The notes below the pieces were generated by a model. It made no database searches. It saw only the letters and a program-made list of their open reading frames with translations, and was not told the DNA's origin. The position numbers and the translations under genes are program-made. A stretch of DNA of 64,000 nt from Calliphora vicina (lineage: Eukaryota > Arthropoda > Insecta > Diptera > Calliphoridae): assembly GCF_958450345.1 (NCBI RefSeq), contig NC_088781.1, positions 52,964,315 through 53,028,314 on the forward strand, written 5' to 3'. Of this stretch, positions 9,934 to 21,500 are shown in pieces. How positions within the stretch are numbered: the stretch's first letter is position 1; each line of letters opens with the position of its first letter.

Positions 9934-12900
9934 TCAATTCATTGGCAATAATGCGAGTTTTTGAATGGGTCGTTTAAATACGCCGTTTTTTGTGCGTATC
10001 TCTACCACCCTCACCTTGCCGTCCTTGCCTTCGGTTACGGCTACGACTCGGCCGGTTAACCACTCCTGGGGTGGCAGGTTGTCTTCGTGAATTATCACTA
10101 GCTCGCCCACCTGCAGATTGGGAATTTGCTGTTGCCATTTGACCTTGTGCTGTAGACCCAGTATATATTCTTTGGACCAAGCTTGCCAAAACATCTCCTT
10201 GAGTCCGGAGAGTAGTCGCCATCGCCTCCAAGACTTCAGCACGTTGCCTTTCACGCCTTCTTCTGATCCTGGCGGCAGCGAACGCAGACCCCCGCCTATT
10301 AACAGATGTGCTGGTGTTAGTGCTTCCCCGTCGTTGGGATCTGGTGACAGCGGTGCTATGGGTCGGCTGTTCAACACCGCCTCCACTTCTGCGAGCATAG
10401 TTCCCATTTCTTCGGTGTTGAGAGATGCGTTGCCTACTGCTCGCAGAAGCAGGTATTTGGCCTGCTTCACAGCAGCTTCCCATAGACCTCCGAAGTGAGG
10501 TGCTCGGGGTGGAATGAAGCTGAACTCGATTTCGACTGATGCTGCGAATGACACCAGAGCGTCCCGTTGATCCTCGTACGCCTTCCGTAGCTCCTTCAAC
10601 TCTCTGCTGGCTCCTACAAAGTTCGTTGCATTGTCGCAATGAATCTTCCTGGGCATTCCTCGTCTGGCAGCAAACCTTTTAAGACATAAAATAAATGCAT
10701 TAGCTGACAAATCAGACACTAACTCCAAGTGAACTGCCTTTGAAGAAAAACAAACAAATACCGCGATATACATTTTTATTGGTGGTCTTCCACGAATTCT
10801 TAGTGATACATTTACAGGTCCACAAAAGTCAACGCCGACAACTAAAAATGGACGCATAGCCCTCACTCTATCGGTGGGCAAGTCTCCCATTATTTGAGAC
10901 ATTAATTTTGGTTTGTATCGAAAACAATGCACACATTTACGAACCACTCTTCTACATTCCTCCTTGGCATTTATTAACCAGATTTTTTCTCTTAACAACG
11001 ATATCATAGCTTTGGCACCGGCATGACAATTAGCAATATGTAAATGTCTTAGATATATCTCGACGAAATATATACCCTTAGGTAATAGGAGTGGAAATCT
11101 TGTATCATAAGGTAATGGAGCATTGAGTAATCTGCCTCCCACTCTTATGAGGGAAAAGGAATGACCGTCCTCAGTAAAATTGTGAATGAATGGGGTCAAT
11201 CTTTGAATATTGGATGGTAATATCTGAGACTTCTTCAATTTAAGAATTTCGTCACTGTAATACTCCATTTGTATGATCTCCACGATTTTCAGAAAAGACC
11301 AATTTATTTCTTTGGCTGTGGGAACCTTGAACTTAACTATTTTCAACTTCCTGGTACCATTGACAAATCTGAGAACAAAACACATAATCTTTAGGATCTT
11401 ATTATAAGAGGAATAATTTTTTAGAAGTTTAATGAAAGTGTTCGTAGAATCTTCTATACCATTTTTATTCTTCATTGACAATAAAACAGTGGATTTTCTT
11501 TTTTCCAAAGATTCTTGTTCGGGATTCAGTTTAATGTTTTTACTAACTGGCCATTCAGAAGATTCTTTTAACAGAAAAGCAGGCCCACCGAACCATATTG
11601 AATTTTTTAATTCATCCACATCACACCCTCGTGAAACTATGTCAGCAGGATTATGTTTCGTTGGAACATGTCGCCATATTACATGAACTGTACATTCCTG
11701 AATCTCTGCGACTCTGTTTGAAACAAAAGTTGTAAGTAAAGAAGGGTGTGTTTTTATCCAATACAATGTTATTTCTGAATCTGTCCAGAAATTTATAGTT
11801 TCAATTTCAAACTCTATCATATTTTTTAACTTAGTCCACAGTTTAGCCAGTAAATGAGCGGCACATAACTCAAGTCTCGGTAGAGATTTGGTTTTAATTG
11901 GAGCTACCTTAGACTTTGCAGTTAACAGTCTACAATATGTTTTATTTTCAATTGTGCTCCGTACATATATGCAACACCCATAAGCTCTTATCGATGCATC
12001 ACAAAATCCGTGGATTTGCACTTTAGCTGTTGATGTTGTTTGGACAAATCTGGGAATTGAAATTGATTCTATTTTTAATAAATTACTTTTAAAATTCTCC
12101 CATGTTGTATTCAATCGCATGGGGATAGATTCATCCCAATCTAGTTTTTGAAGCCAAAGCTCCTGAAGAAGCATTTTAGACTTGGTTACAATTGGGCTTA
12201 AAAGTCCGAGAGGATCAAAGAGCCGGGAAGAAACTGATAAAATGTTCCGTTTCGTTGCTCGTAGATTACTAAATGTATCCTCCAGATGAAAAGTGAATGA
12301 ATCGCTCTTCGGAACCCAATGTATTCCTAATGCCTTAGACGTTTCTGAATCATTTATTAATAGTTTTTCTATGTGATTACTATTTTCATCATCTGAATAA
12401 TTTCTAAACCACTTCGTTAATTTAAATCCAGCAGATTTAAGGATTTCTGTAACTTGATCACTAATTTCTATGAGATCAACTAAATTATCAGCGCCAGTTA
12501 TTAAATCATCAACATAAAAGTCAGTCCGAATGACCTTGGCGCCGAGTGGTAAACTATTTTGGTATAAATCACTTAGGTACACAAGACACCTAATTGCGAG
12601 AAATGGAGCCGATGAAGTACCATAAGTTACTGTATTTAATCGAAATATTCTCAATGTATCCGAAGGACTTTCTCTCCAAAGTATAAGCTGATAATTTCTA
12701 TCAGCCTCACTGACCAAAACCTGACGGTACATTTTTTCAATGTCAGCAGTTACAACATATCTATGAAACCGAAAGCGAATTAATATTGAATATAGCTCCT
12801 CTTGTATAGTTGGTCCAACCATTAACAAGTCATTTAAAGACGTATGCGAAGTAGTTTTACTTGACGCGTCAAAAACTACTCTAAGTTTAGTACTTGTGCT

Positions 12901-15144
12901 TTGTGGACGTAAAATACATTGATGAGGGATAAAGTAGTGAGAATAGTTTGGAATATTATTGTCAGTGACAGACATATGGCCTAATTCGATGTATTCTTTC
13001 ATGAATTCATGATACATACTTCGCATTGTTGGGTCTTTGGAAAGTCTACGCTCTAGGGATATAAATCGTCTCTTAGCAGTATCAAAGGAAGATCCTAAAA
13101 TATTTGAATCTTTCTTAAATGGTAAAGAAACCAAAAATCGACCAGAGTCTAAGCGTTTAACTGACTCCCGAAATTTTTTCTCACATTCTCGATGCTCTTC
13201 ATTATACATAACTACATCTCGTGGTAGCTCTTCTAGCTCCCAAAATTTTCTAACAACGGTATCCACATAATCTTCATTTTCAATCAGTTCATTTACGTAA
13301 CAAATATTTGAGCTAGTGCCCTTTGGTTGATTGCATTTCCCAGCTACAATCCAACCAAGAGTAGTTTTTTGAAGCATAGGCATATTGTATGTAGATTTTA
13401 TTTGACCCACACAGAGTAGCTCGAAGAAAATTTCACCACCAACTAGAATATCCACTTTTTGTGGTTTGTAGAAGCATGGATCTGCTAATTCAATATTTTT
13501 CGGAATATCCCAATCCTTTGTATTTATCTTACGATCAGGTAGATAGCTTGTAATCGAACCTAATATCCAGAATTTCGAATTGAATTGTGTGCTATTCACT
13601 CTTGACTTCATAGTCACTTCAACACTTGACTTAGCAACTGAATTAGATTTTCCGATGCCATTCAAATTCAATTTACCTCCCTCTCTTTTTAGTCTAAGTC
13701 TTTGAGCCAATTCTTCAGTTATTAAATTCGTCTGAGATCCAGAATCTAATAATGCTCTAGCCAAAATAAAGTCACCTGAATTGCTTCTTACTTTGACCAA
13801 TGCTGTTGCAAGAATAACATTATCGTCAGAAGATGAAAAATTAATTGAGGCCTGAGATGTTGTTGGACGATCAGAAGAATTTGAAATGTTTTGATTATTA
13901 GTTGTTACATTAGAATCATTGCCAAAACGATGTAGAAGATTGTTGTGGGAACCATTACAAATTCCACATTTCCTAAAACTACATCTCGATACAGTGTGAC
14001 CCTTTTTAAGACAATTAATGCACGCAGGAACGGATTTTATAAAATCAAATCTTTGACGAACCGGTTCCGCGGCAAAGGAGGGGCAATCGTAAATATTGTG
14101 TTGAGTAGATTTGCAAAATAAGCATTTATCAGCTGATTGTTTTGTTTTCACACAAGCTAGTGATGTTTTTGAAGATTTTTTCGATGGATTTTCATTTTTA
14201 CTTTTTGTGGATTTAAGCCTTGAATTTGAAGATTCGTCTGCAGCAATATGCTGATAGCGTTTATTCAAAATGGCTTCACATTCACTCCATAATGGAAGAT
14301 TTTCAAAATCTAAATGTTCTTCCCATTTAGATTTAGTGACTGGATCCACTTTTGACATAACCAAATGAATTAATATTGCATTTGTAATCTTTTTGTCATC
14401 ACCGATTGATAATAGTGAGTCATAAATGGCTGATACTGTATCAATCATGCTACGCAAAGCAGAAGCCGAAGGTTTTTGTATTTCAGGGAGATCAAACAGC
14501 TTTGAAATGTTATCAAAAAATATGAGGCATTCATTATCATAAACCTTTTTTAGGCTGCTTAGAGCTTTTGGATAATTTTCCTCAGAAATCTGGAAAGCTT
14601 TTACTGTACCCAAAGCTTCATCGGATAAGCATGAAATCAAATGATTAAATTTCTCAATATCAGCAAGTGTGTGATCGTTATGAACCAAATTCTCAAATAA
14701 ACTCATGAAATTTTTAAATTCAGAGTATTTTCCGCTAAATTTTGGCAATCGCATATTTGGTAACCTTGAATGGTGAGCCGACATGTTAAATGAAGTGTCA
14801 GCAAAACTTGGATTCCTATTTTTGGCTTGTAAACTTAGCAATAACGATTTCGTTGACACACAAAGATCTTCAAGCTCGGATCTGTCATTATTCGAAGGAT
14901 CTAAATTTTCCAACTCTGACTGATATTCCATAGCTTGAGTAATATAACCTTGCAATATTTCCAATCGACAATCTATCTCAAAGGTATTGAATGATATTGT
15001 TTTTGATATAATAGATTGTCGGATTCTAGATATGCTATCAATAACTTTGGATTTTTTTTGAACTAAAATCTCCATATTATCTGGAATGGGATCTTTTTGG
15101 TGTTTTTTACCAACCATGTTATGATTAATAGGTATAACTTTCAA
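9934..15144 (-). CDS. BEL/Pao gag-pol polyprotein, 1736 aa, uninterrupted
   Basis: One frame encodes all retrotransposon proteins. Residues about 125-275 form the Gag-like DUF1759 region (LPKFSGKYSEFKNF). Zinc knuckles follow: CLFCKSTQHNIYDC near 340 and CINCLKKGHTVSRC near 373, then a CGIC-H pair. The aspartic protease motif ALLDSGSQTNLI lies near 463. Reverse transcriptase spans about 700-950, with TYGTSSAPFLAIR and catalytic YVDDLITGAD near 877. RNase H begins CDASIRAYGC near 1047, with FWTDSEITLYWI. The integrase has an H2C2 zinc finger (about 1371-1410: HIANCHAGAKA...CVHC) and a DDE core: VGVDFCGP near 1436, HCDNATNFVG near 1500, FGGLWEAAVKQ near 1552. A DUF5641-type tail (LKSWRRWRLLSGL) ends the protein. 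Length and order are typical of BEL/Pao. The start is the first ATG of the frame. No stop or shift breaks it. Confidence 0.96.
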   Translation of the reverse strand: MKVIPINHNMVGKKHQKDPIPDNMEILVQKKSKVIDSISRIRQSIISKTISFNTFEIDCRLEILQGYITQAMEYQSELENLDPSNNDRSELEDLCVSTKSLLLSLQAKNRNPSFADTSFNMSAHHSRLPNMRLPKFSGKYSEFKNFMSLFENLVHNDHTLADIEKFNHLISCLSDEALGTVKAFQISEENYPKALSSLKKVYDNECLIFFDNISKLFDLPEIQKPSASALRSMIDTVSAIYDSLLSIGDDKKITNAILIHLVMSKVDPVTKSKWEEHLDFENLPLWSECEAILNKRYQHIAADESSNSRLKSTKSKNENPSKKSSKTSLACVKTKQSADKCLFCKSTQHNIYDCPSFAAEPVRQRFDFIKSVPACINCLKKGHTVSRCSFRKCGICNGSHNNLLHRFGNDSNVTTNNQNISNSSDRPTTSQASINFSSSDDNVILATALVKVRSNSGDFILARALLDSGSQTNLITEELAQRLRLKREGGKLNLNGIGKSNSVAKSSVEVTMKSRVNSTQFNSKFWILGSITSYLPDRKINTKDWDIPKNIELADPCFYKPQKVDILVGGEIFFELLCVGQIKSTYNMPMLQKTTLGWIVAGKCNQPKGTSSNICYVNELIENEDYVDTVVRKFWELEELPRDVVMYNEEHRECEKKFRESVKRLDSGRFLVSLPFKKDSNILGSSFDTAKRRFISLERRLSKDPTMRSMYHEFMKEYIELGHMSVTDNNIPNYSHYFIPHQCILRPQSTSTKLRVVFDASSKTTSHTSLNDLLMVGPTIQEELYSILIRFRFHRYVVTADIEKMYRQVLVSEADRNYQLILWRESPSDTLRIFRLNTVTYGTSSAPFLAIRCLVYLSDLYQNSLPLGAKVIRTDFYVDDLITGADNLVDLIEISDQVTEILKSAGFKLTKWFRNYSDDENSNHIEKLLINDSETSKALGIHWVPKSDSFTFHLEDTFSNLRATKRNILSVSSRLFDPLGLLSPIVTKSKMLLQELWLQKLDWDESIPMRLNTTWENFKSNLLKIESISIPRFVQTTSTAKVQIHGFCDASIRAYGCCIYVRSTIENKTYCRLLTAKSKVAPIKTKSLPRLELCAAHLLAKLWTKLKNMIEFEIETINFWTDSEITLYWIKTHPSLLTTFVSNRVAEIQECTVHVIWRHVPTKHNPADIVSRGCDVDELKNSIWFGGPAFLLKESSEWPVSKNIKLNPEQESLEKRKSTVLLSMKNKNGIEDSTNTFIKLLKNYSSYNKILKIMCFVLRFVNGTRKLKIVKFKVPTAKEINWSFLKIVEIIQMEYYSDEILKLKKSQILPSNIQRLTPFIHNFTEDGHSFSLIRVGGRLLNAPLPYDTRFPLLLPKGIYFVEIYLRHLHIANCHAGAKAMISLLREKIWLINAKEECRRVVRKCVHCFRYKPKLMSQIMGDLPTDRVRAMRPFLVVGVDFCGPVNVSLRIRGRPPIKMYIAVFVCFSSKAVHLELVSDLSANAFILCLKRFAARRGMPRKIHCDNATNFVGASRELKELRKAYEDQRDALVSFAASVEIEFSFIPPRAPHFGGLWEAAVKQAKYLLLRAVGNASLNTEEMGTMLAEVEAVLNSRPIAPLSPDPNDGEALTPAHLLIGGGLRSLPPGSEEGVKGNVLKSWRRWRLLSGLKEMFWQAWSKEYILGLQHKVKWQQQIPNLQVGELVIIHEDNLPPQEWLTGRVVAVTEGKDGKVRVVEIRTKNGVFKRPIQKLALLPMN

Positions 15145-16723
15145 CAGAAACGATGTACTTTTTTCCTTCTTTTACTAAACCAAATAGCAGTAATAAGCGT
15201 AACAAAATTTCTAATGAATTTTCATAAAAAACCAATATTTTATAAAACTTTTTTGAAAAGACAATAGGCCTTGTACTATTTAAATATAATGTTTAAATAT
15301 ATGTCAATAGTACAGATTCTCAATGATAAAATGTTAAATACAAATGTTCCGCAATTTAATACTAAAAATACTTTTGTAAAAACTTGTACTGAAAATTATA
15401 GCACAATTTAGGTTTGAATTTATTTCAAATTAAAACAAAATTAATACCTGAAATTTTCTATCTTCAGCACAAACTCACACATGTACACAGATTCCTTTTC
15501 CACTTTCAGCCTCCAAGAAATAATATAATGGCAATATATTGCCAATTCCACTTCACAGTTGATTTTCCTATATTTCTTTGTATTTTCTAAATTTCAATTT
15601 TAAATTTTTGAATTTTACAATTTTTTCTTCTAATTTTATACACGAGTTTTTGTTTATTTTTATTTATTTATTATTTAGGGATGGTATGTTTTTCAAGAAA
15701 AATCGATAACTATAGCCGGTGTCACCATTAAACAATTTAGAGTATTGCCAGTTATAAAAAATTATTAGGAAGATTCTATTCATCAAACTTTAATATAATC
15801 AAATGTTTAATAATATGTTAAAATATATATTAGTTTGTTTGTTAAAACTTCCTTTAATTTTTCTCACAAATTATAAATAATTTTATTCAATATATTTATT
15901 TTTAGTTTAACCAAAAAGGTAAACACACACACTATTTTTGTTCAGTGTAACTATTTTGTGGAAATAAACTTGGCACCACCTTTTGTGATAGCTCGATTAA
16001 CAGGCAAACAGCTGACAAATATTAATCGATGTATTTAACAAAAACGTAAACAAATTGAAAAATTGTTTAACAAATAAACACTCGCGAATAAAATTGCAAA
16101 AAAAAAGAAATTTAATTAATTAAAAATAAAATAATTGTAAAACTTGATGTGATTAAACAACTTTGTATATTGATCGTTCGGTTGCGATCGTGGCAGTTTA
16201 TAAAATGGCTGAAATGTACGTATGTACAAGTGAATTTATGTTCGTAAAAAATTGAAGTATTCTTGTTTTTCTTTTAGGCTAATATCACTTTTATATAAAA
16301 ATGTAATTTCAAATGGAGTGCAATGTAATTTCGTGAAATTTACCCGTAGAAACGGCAAGTTAAATAATTTTGAGCAATTTACAAGATTATCTCTAAATCT
16401 GACTATATTACAGATTGTAGGTTGAAATTTCACGAAATTTAGTTGCACTTTACCTCGGTATCGGACAGGCCTGAATCCGTGTTACTTTCCTGGTGATTGC
16501 TTCTACAATTCCGGCAACGACAGCGGCAGCGAGGCATCAGGATAAGATGATGGTGTTTCAAGTAGGTAACGTTTGTTAAAAGTTAACAATATCTGTACAA
16601 GACGTGTGTAAAAACTTATGCAATATTTTAGCAATAAGTTTAAAGTTTTATTTTGTATAAACTTAACAAAATAAAGCAATTAAATCGTAATAAATTTACG
16701 AATTAACAAAATGAAAAAGATAT
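15145..16723 (-). other. Unusually long BEL leader, with inverted repeat
   Basis: About 1.58 kb separates the primer-binding site from the gag-pol ATG. It has no long frame on the element strand. It contains an inverted repeat whose arms (about 16317-16345 and 16421-16449) share AATTTCGTGAAATTT, possibly a small MITE. On the opposite strand there are fly-promoter-like words (ATCGATAAC near 15703, CAGCTGAC near 16010). An ATGGCTGAAAT followed by a GTACGTATG donor-like site lies near 16205, with a pyrimidine-rich acceptor TTTTTCTTTTAG near 16267-16278. Whether this is ordinary leader or captured sequence cannot be told by eye. Confidence 0.5.
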
Positions 16724-16741
16724 GTCCCTGCTCGGGCGCCA
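16724..16741 (-). other. Primer-binding site of BEL element (tRNA-Lys-like)
   Basis: On the element strand, three bases after the 5' LTR, the sequence is TGGCGCCCGAGCAGGGAC. This is one base different from the well known complement to the 3' end of a lysine tRNA. The matching tRNA in this species was not checked. Confidence 0.8.
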
Positions 16742-16744
16742 AAA

Positions 16745-17121
16745 TGTAAAACCTTAATATTTTTTAAGGTAAAATTCAACAAAATGTTGGGCAAATCTTT
16801 TTCCTTTTTAAAATTGTTTAATAAAAACACGTCTTGTTTTTAAAGATGTCTACTGAACAGTAAGTATTTATTAATTTCAATTTTTTTATTTACTAATAAA
16901 TGTTTTTATTATAGACATTTCTCCTACTTTCCTGTTGACTGTTATATTCCATTGCAGCAAACAGTAAGTAGACTATTATATACTTTTGTTTATATTTGTG
17001 TTTAGATACATGTTTAGATTTATGTTTAAATACAATTCAATTCTTTTAAAATCTTAAACATGTATCATTTGGAAATAAGCAAGGATAAGTAAAATCCAAA
17101 TGGTGCAGAATCGACCGAACA
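16745..17121 (-). repeat. 5' LTR of BEL element
   Basis: 377 bp, identical to the 9528-9904 LTR. It would hold the promoter on its minus strand. The flanking duplication TGTAC is at 17122-17126. Confidence 0.95.
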
Positions 17122-17126
17122 TGTAC

Positions 17127-17439
17127 TATTCAAGGATATATCCTTGGATATATCCTTGTTGCAATGAATTTGACACGTTTGTTCTCGCATTTCCAAAATA
17201 ACACTAAAATAATAAAAATGAGTGACCAATTGTTGTAAATATTTGATCATATTCCTTGATATGAAAGGTAATAGAAAAACTCCGAGGAGAAGAGATAAGA
17301 GAACAATAAAAATCTTTCAAATAAAAATTGAGATGGTTTCACACTGTTTCCTTGAGTTCAAAGTAAAAACATTAAATGGCCTAAGAGAATACAGCCCTGA
17401 ATTTTTTAAGAGAAATATTGATTAAAAAATGTAGAATTT
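17127..17439. other. Short unassigned stretch
   Basis: It holds a direct repeat of GGATATATCCTTG (17145-17172) and a 67-codon plus-strand frame rich in lysine and arginine that I do not recognise. No element ends are visible. Confidence 0.35.
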
Positions 17440-18159
17440 ACAAACGATATCGTATCTTTTGAAGGGAACATATCTGTCATTTCTTCTCTCTTGCTTCGAA
17501 CATGTCTAATTTTGTAACAACGAATCGCCCGTCATATGCAGTAAGTTCAGCTTTATTTCTTGCCGCTGAAGCACACAGATTGCTCACCGAATCTTATAGT
17601 GAATGTGCTTCATGAGTTTCAATGTGCCAGATATGGTTTGTGTGGAAAACAAAGATCGGCCAGACGAGACAAAATAGTTTGAAGACCAAGAATTGGAGGC
17701 ATTACTCCATGAACATTGTTGTCAAACTCAACAAGAGCTTGGAAAATCATTGGGAGCTACTTAAGCAGCAATTTCAAAACGTTTGCGTGCAGCAGGATTC
17801 ATCCAAAAGCAGGGTACCATATGAATTGAAACCGAGAGACCTTGAAAGACGATTTTCATGTCCGAAATGATGCTTGACGGTATAAAAAAAAATGATTTTT
17901 GCATCGATTTACTTGCGAATCATTACTTATAATAATCCGAAGCGTAAGAGATCGTATATGAAGCCCGAATCGACACCAAAGCCAAATATTCATGGCGCTA
18001 AGGTAATTTTACTGTTTTTCGTGGGACCAAAAGAGTCCTATCTGATCAGACAATCACAGGGAACCTTTACCGAACGCAACTGATTCGTTTAAAGCGAGTA
18101 ATGACGGAAAAACTCCCAGAATATGCGACCAGATATGAAACCATAATATTCCATCATGA

Positions 18160-18164
18160 CAACG
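18160..18164. repeat. Target-site duplication CAACG (left) of Transib-like element
   Basis: CAACG occurs directly before the left CACAGTGG end and again at 25294-25298 directly after the right CCACTGTG end. Removing the insertion and one copy restores a continuous mariner reading. Confidence 0.85.
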
Positions 18165-18464
18165 CACAGTGGTTTAGAAACTTTTTTTTTTTTTGAAATA
18201 ATTCGGTATCTTGGGAACTATTGGAGATATTGTTACGAAATTTCACATGGTTTGAGCTGAGGTGTTTTTGAGTTGATTTACGTTTATTCAGTTTCCTAGC
18301 GCTAATGGGGACCAGTGCGTAGCCCCTCAAAGTTGGTCACCTCGGGTTTAAATTTTTTTAAAAAAATCGCCAAAAATCCATTTATGATCCGAATGAGCTG
18401 AAATTTTAAATATAAATAGTCCTTGAGAAGATCTACAAAAAATATGCTTACAAGTGTAGGTTAT

Positions 18465-18473
18465 CTCTATTAG
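18465..18473. repeat. Target-site duplication CTCTATTAG of LINE
   Basis: CTCTATTAG precedes the LINE at 18465-18473 and follows it at 24119-24127. The uninterrupted site (TATCTCTATTAGTTGAAGAG) is present in the sister element near 46360, which confirms both boundaries. Confidence 0.92.
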
Positions 18474-18571
18474 GTTAGGTTCCATGGGTAGCCACTCTTC
18501 AAGCAGCTCACTTGGGTCCATTCAAAACTGATCCCATTGTGATACCCAAGGGGTAAACATCTTGGTATTAA

Positions 18572-21500
18572 TTATACGTCCGTTGTTTCCAGGCTAAACC
18601 AACCAGATTCTCTGATGAAAGAGTAGATTCGTCTAAGACTTATCCTTGATAGCTCATCTAAGCATGATAGGAATGGTGTTCCGAAGATACGTTCCCTCAG
18701 ATTTATCAGAGCCGGGCATTGACAGAATAGGTGTGACACCGTCTCATCCTCTTCTTCATTATGGCAGCTCCTACAGTAGTCATTATACCGTAGGCCCAAT
18801 CTCCTAGCATGTGTCCCAATTATACAGTGTCCTGTAATGAAGGAGACAATTAGCCTTATTTGCTTACGACGAAATTCCATAAGTAGATTCGTCCTGCTGG
18901 CATCATATACGGGCCAAGTAGACCTCGTTGTAACACAGGAAGACTCATTGGTCCACCTGCTTTGTGCAGATTCATATAGTGTCCGCTGAACAGCCATCTT
19001 GCATATAGCAAGGGAAATACCAGAAAAGGGGTCGATCTCATCATCATCCATCATCGCCCCCATTTTGGCCAGTTCGTCAGCTATACAATTACCCTGATTA
19101 CCATCGTGGCCAGGGACCCATATAAGCGTTATCCTAGAATGTCTCGCTATCTCATTAAGGGATACCCGGCATTCCTCGGTTAACCTAGATGTCGTAAAGA
19201 CACCCGCTATTCCTTTAACGGCAGCCTTGCTATCGGTAAATATACATATATCACCAGATATTTGATAAAACCTCAGCCAGTTGGATGCACGTTTAATGGC
19301 CGTAATTTCCGCCTGAAGAGCCGTACAGAAGTTAGGTAGCCTGAAATAGGATTTAATCCCATAGTTCTCAATAAAGAAACCACCACCGACCCTATTGCCC
19401 CTCTTTGAGCCATCAGTGAATACCCTTATGACATCATCAGGGGGTAAGAGTCCGCGCTGCCATGAATCCCTATTCGGGATCTTAATATGGAAATGCATAT
19501 CGAAAAATGGTTTTGCGATGCAGTAATCGACATTACTATGTAAGTACCCATAGTAGTTCAGTATCTTAGAGTGCCCATGATCTTTACCATACCACGAACA
19601 TCCAGCATTTAGTCTCACAGCAGAGTTGAGAGCCATTTGTATCACCATCAAATCAACTGGTAACCAGTTCAGGATAGTAAAAAGTGCCTTAGAGGGGGTA
19701 GTCCTTATAGCGCCTGTAATCAGTATCGCAATAGTCCTGAGAACTCGTTCCACAGCCTTACGGTGAGTAGCATTATCCAAGGCGTGCCACCACACCAACA
19801 CTCCATAGAACAAGATGGGTTTAACAACTGCTTTGAAGATCCAACTGATACCCTTCGGCATAATACCCCAGTTTGTACCAATTGCCTTCTTACAGGAGTA
19901 GATGGCTACATAAGCCTTGTTAATCCTGTTTTGAATATTCAAATTCCAGGACAATCTTTTATCTAGAATGATGCCAAGATACTTCGCATTATCTCTAATC
20001 TCAAGACTGATTCCATTCAGTCTAGGTGGTCTGAAGTCATCGATCTTATACCTCCTAGTGAAGAGAACCAGTTCCGTTTTTTGTGGGTTCACACTAAGTC
20101 CACATGAAATACTCCACTCACTCAGTGTACTTAATGCTGATTCCATACAACTGGATATTGTGTCCAGAAATTTACCAGATATAAAAACTGCAACATCGTC
20201 AGCATATGCGACTGTCTTGATCCTTCTGTTGTCCATCCTGATCAACAGGGAATTCATAGCCAAATTCCACAGAAGTGGTGATAAAACACCCCCCTGCGGG
20301 GTTCCACGATTGGCCACTTTTAAAACACTTACACCACCTAAAGTAGCACAAATGACTCTATAACCGAGTATCTTTTCGACTAGTCGGCGAACACATAGAT
20401 CAATTCCCAGTTCATCCATCGCAGATAGGATGGCATCGGGCCTGACATTATTAAAAGCTCCTTCAATATCGAGAAAGGCAACAAGTGAATACTCCTTATG
20501 TATTAGCGACTCCTCAATGGAGCCAACTAGCGAATGTAGAGCTGTTTCCACAGATCTGCCTTTGGTGTAGGCATGTTGGGATTTAGAGATGAGTTCCGAC
20601 GGAATGGTCATTCTCAGATATACGTCAATCACCCTTTCTAGGGTTTTCAGCAGGAAGGATGCAAGGCTAATTGGCCTATAATCCTTTGGTTTAGTGTGAG
20701 TCGCCTTACCACCTTTAGGAATGAAGACTACTCTGCATCTCGTCCACCATGTGGGGATATAGGTCCATCTAATACACGCTGTGTATATGCTAATGAGCCA
20801 TGGTACAACTATTTCTTCGTTCTTTTGAAGATCAGCAGGAATAATGCCATCCGGCCCAGGAGATTTAAACGGGTCGAAGCTTTTGATTGCCCATTGGATT
20901 CTATCCCTGTTTATCGGAACAGAGTTATCACCCGGAGCAACAGAATCGGCAGCCCCATTCATAGTCTCATCATCGACTGGAAGGCAACCTGGAAAATGAG
21001 TATCTAATAGGACCTCAAGTGTTTCCTTACTATTCAGAGTCCATCTACCACAGGGTTTCTGGATATAGCTTGGTACAACCGGTGAAGTTGATAGAATTTT
21101 ACGTAATCGGTTAGTCTCAGAGGATCCTTCCACGCCGCTACAGAAGTCCCTCCAGGCTTTCCTTTTCGCATTCCTCGTAAGGTTCTTAAAGTGGTTCACT
21201 GAGGACTTATATTCCGGCCAGTTACCCAGCCTCTTTGCCTCGTTGAACAATTTACGACACGCCCTTCTTGCGTGTGCAATCTCAGGGTTCCACCAGGGTG
21301 GCTTATTCCTACCCCTGCAGATATTCGGCTTACAGGCCAAATTAGTAGCTGATTGGAACGCTTCTGTAAGTGCCTCAACTGCTACCTCAATATCGTCCCT
21401 ATTTTCAATAGTGGGCGGGTTTGGTAGAGACCGGGAGAGTACATCACTCTGCAACTCCCAATTGGTCTTCCTCCTATTTAGAATGGTATTATCATTCCTA

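Larger units (their letters stand above)
9528..17121 (-). mobile_element. Intact BEL/Pao LTR retrotransposon, 7594 bp
   Basis: Two 377-bp LTRs flank a 6840-bp interior transcribed from the minus strand. In transcription order it has the 5' LTR (16745-17121), a primer-binding site (16724-16741), a 1.58-kb leader, one long gag-pol frame (15144-9934), a purine-rich tract (9914-9905) and the 3' LTR (9528-9904). The LTRs match base for base by eye and the element is bounded by TGTAC duplications. Both facts point to a very recent insertion that may still be able to move. No env frame is seen. Confidence 0.95.

Noticed and set aside
9974..10639. 221-codon minus frame within gag-pol
   Set aside because: It is a shadow frame of the integrase region: arginine- and serine-rich, without domain signature.
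18172..18195. RSS nonamer after the CACAGTG heptamer
   Set aside because: At 12 or 23 bases from the heptamer there is a T-run and no ACAAAAACC-like word on the heptamer strand, so a complete RSS is not claimed.
18474..18500. CCTAA-type motif at the LINE end as an insect telomere (TTAGG) repeat
   Set aside because: Only about two units, formed jointly by element end and target; it matches the short tandem tail of LOA-like LINEs and flies lack TTAGG telomeres.
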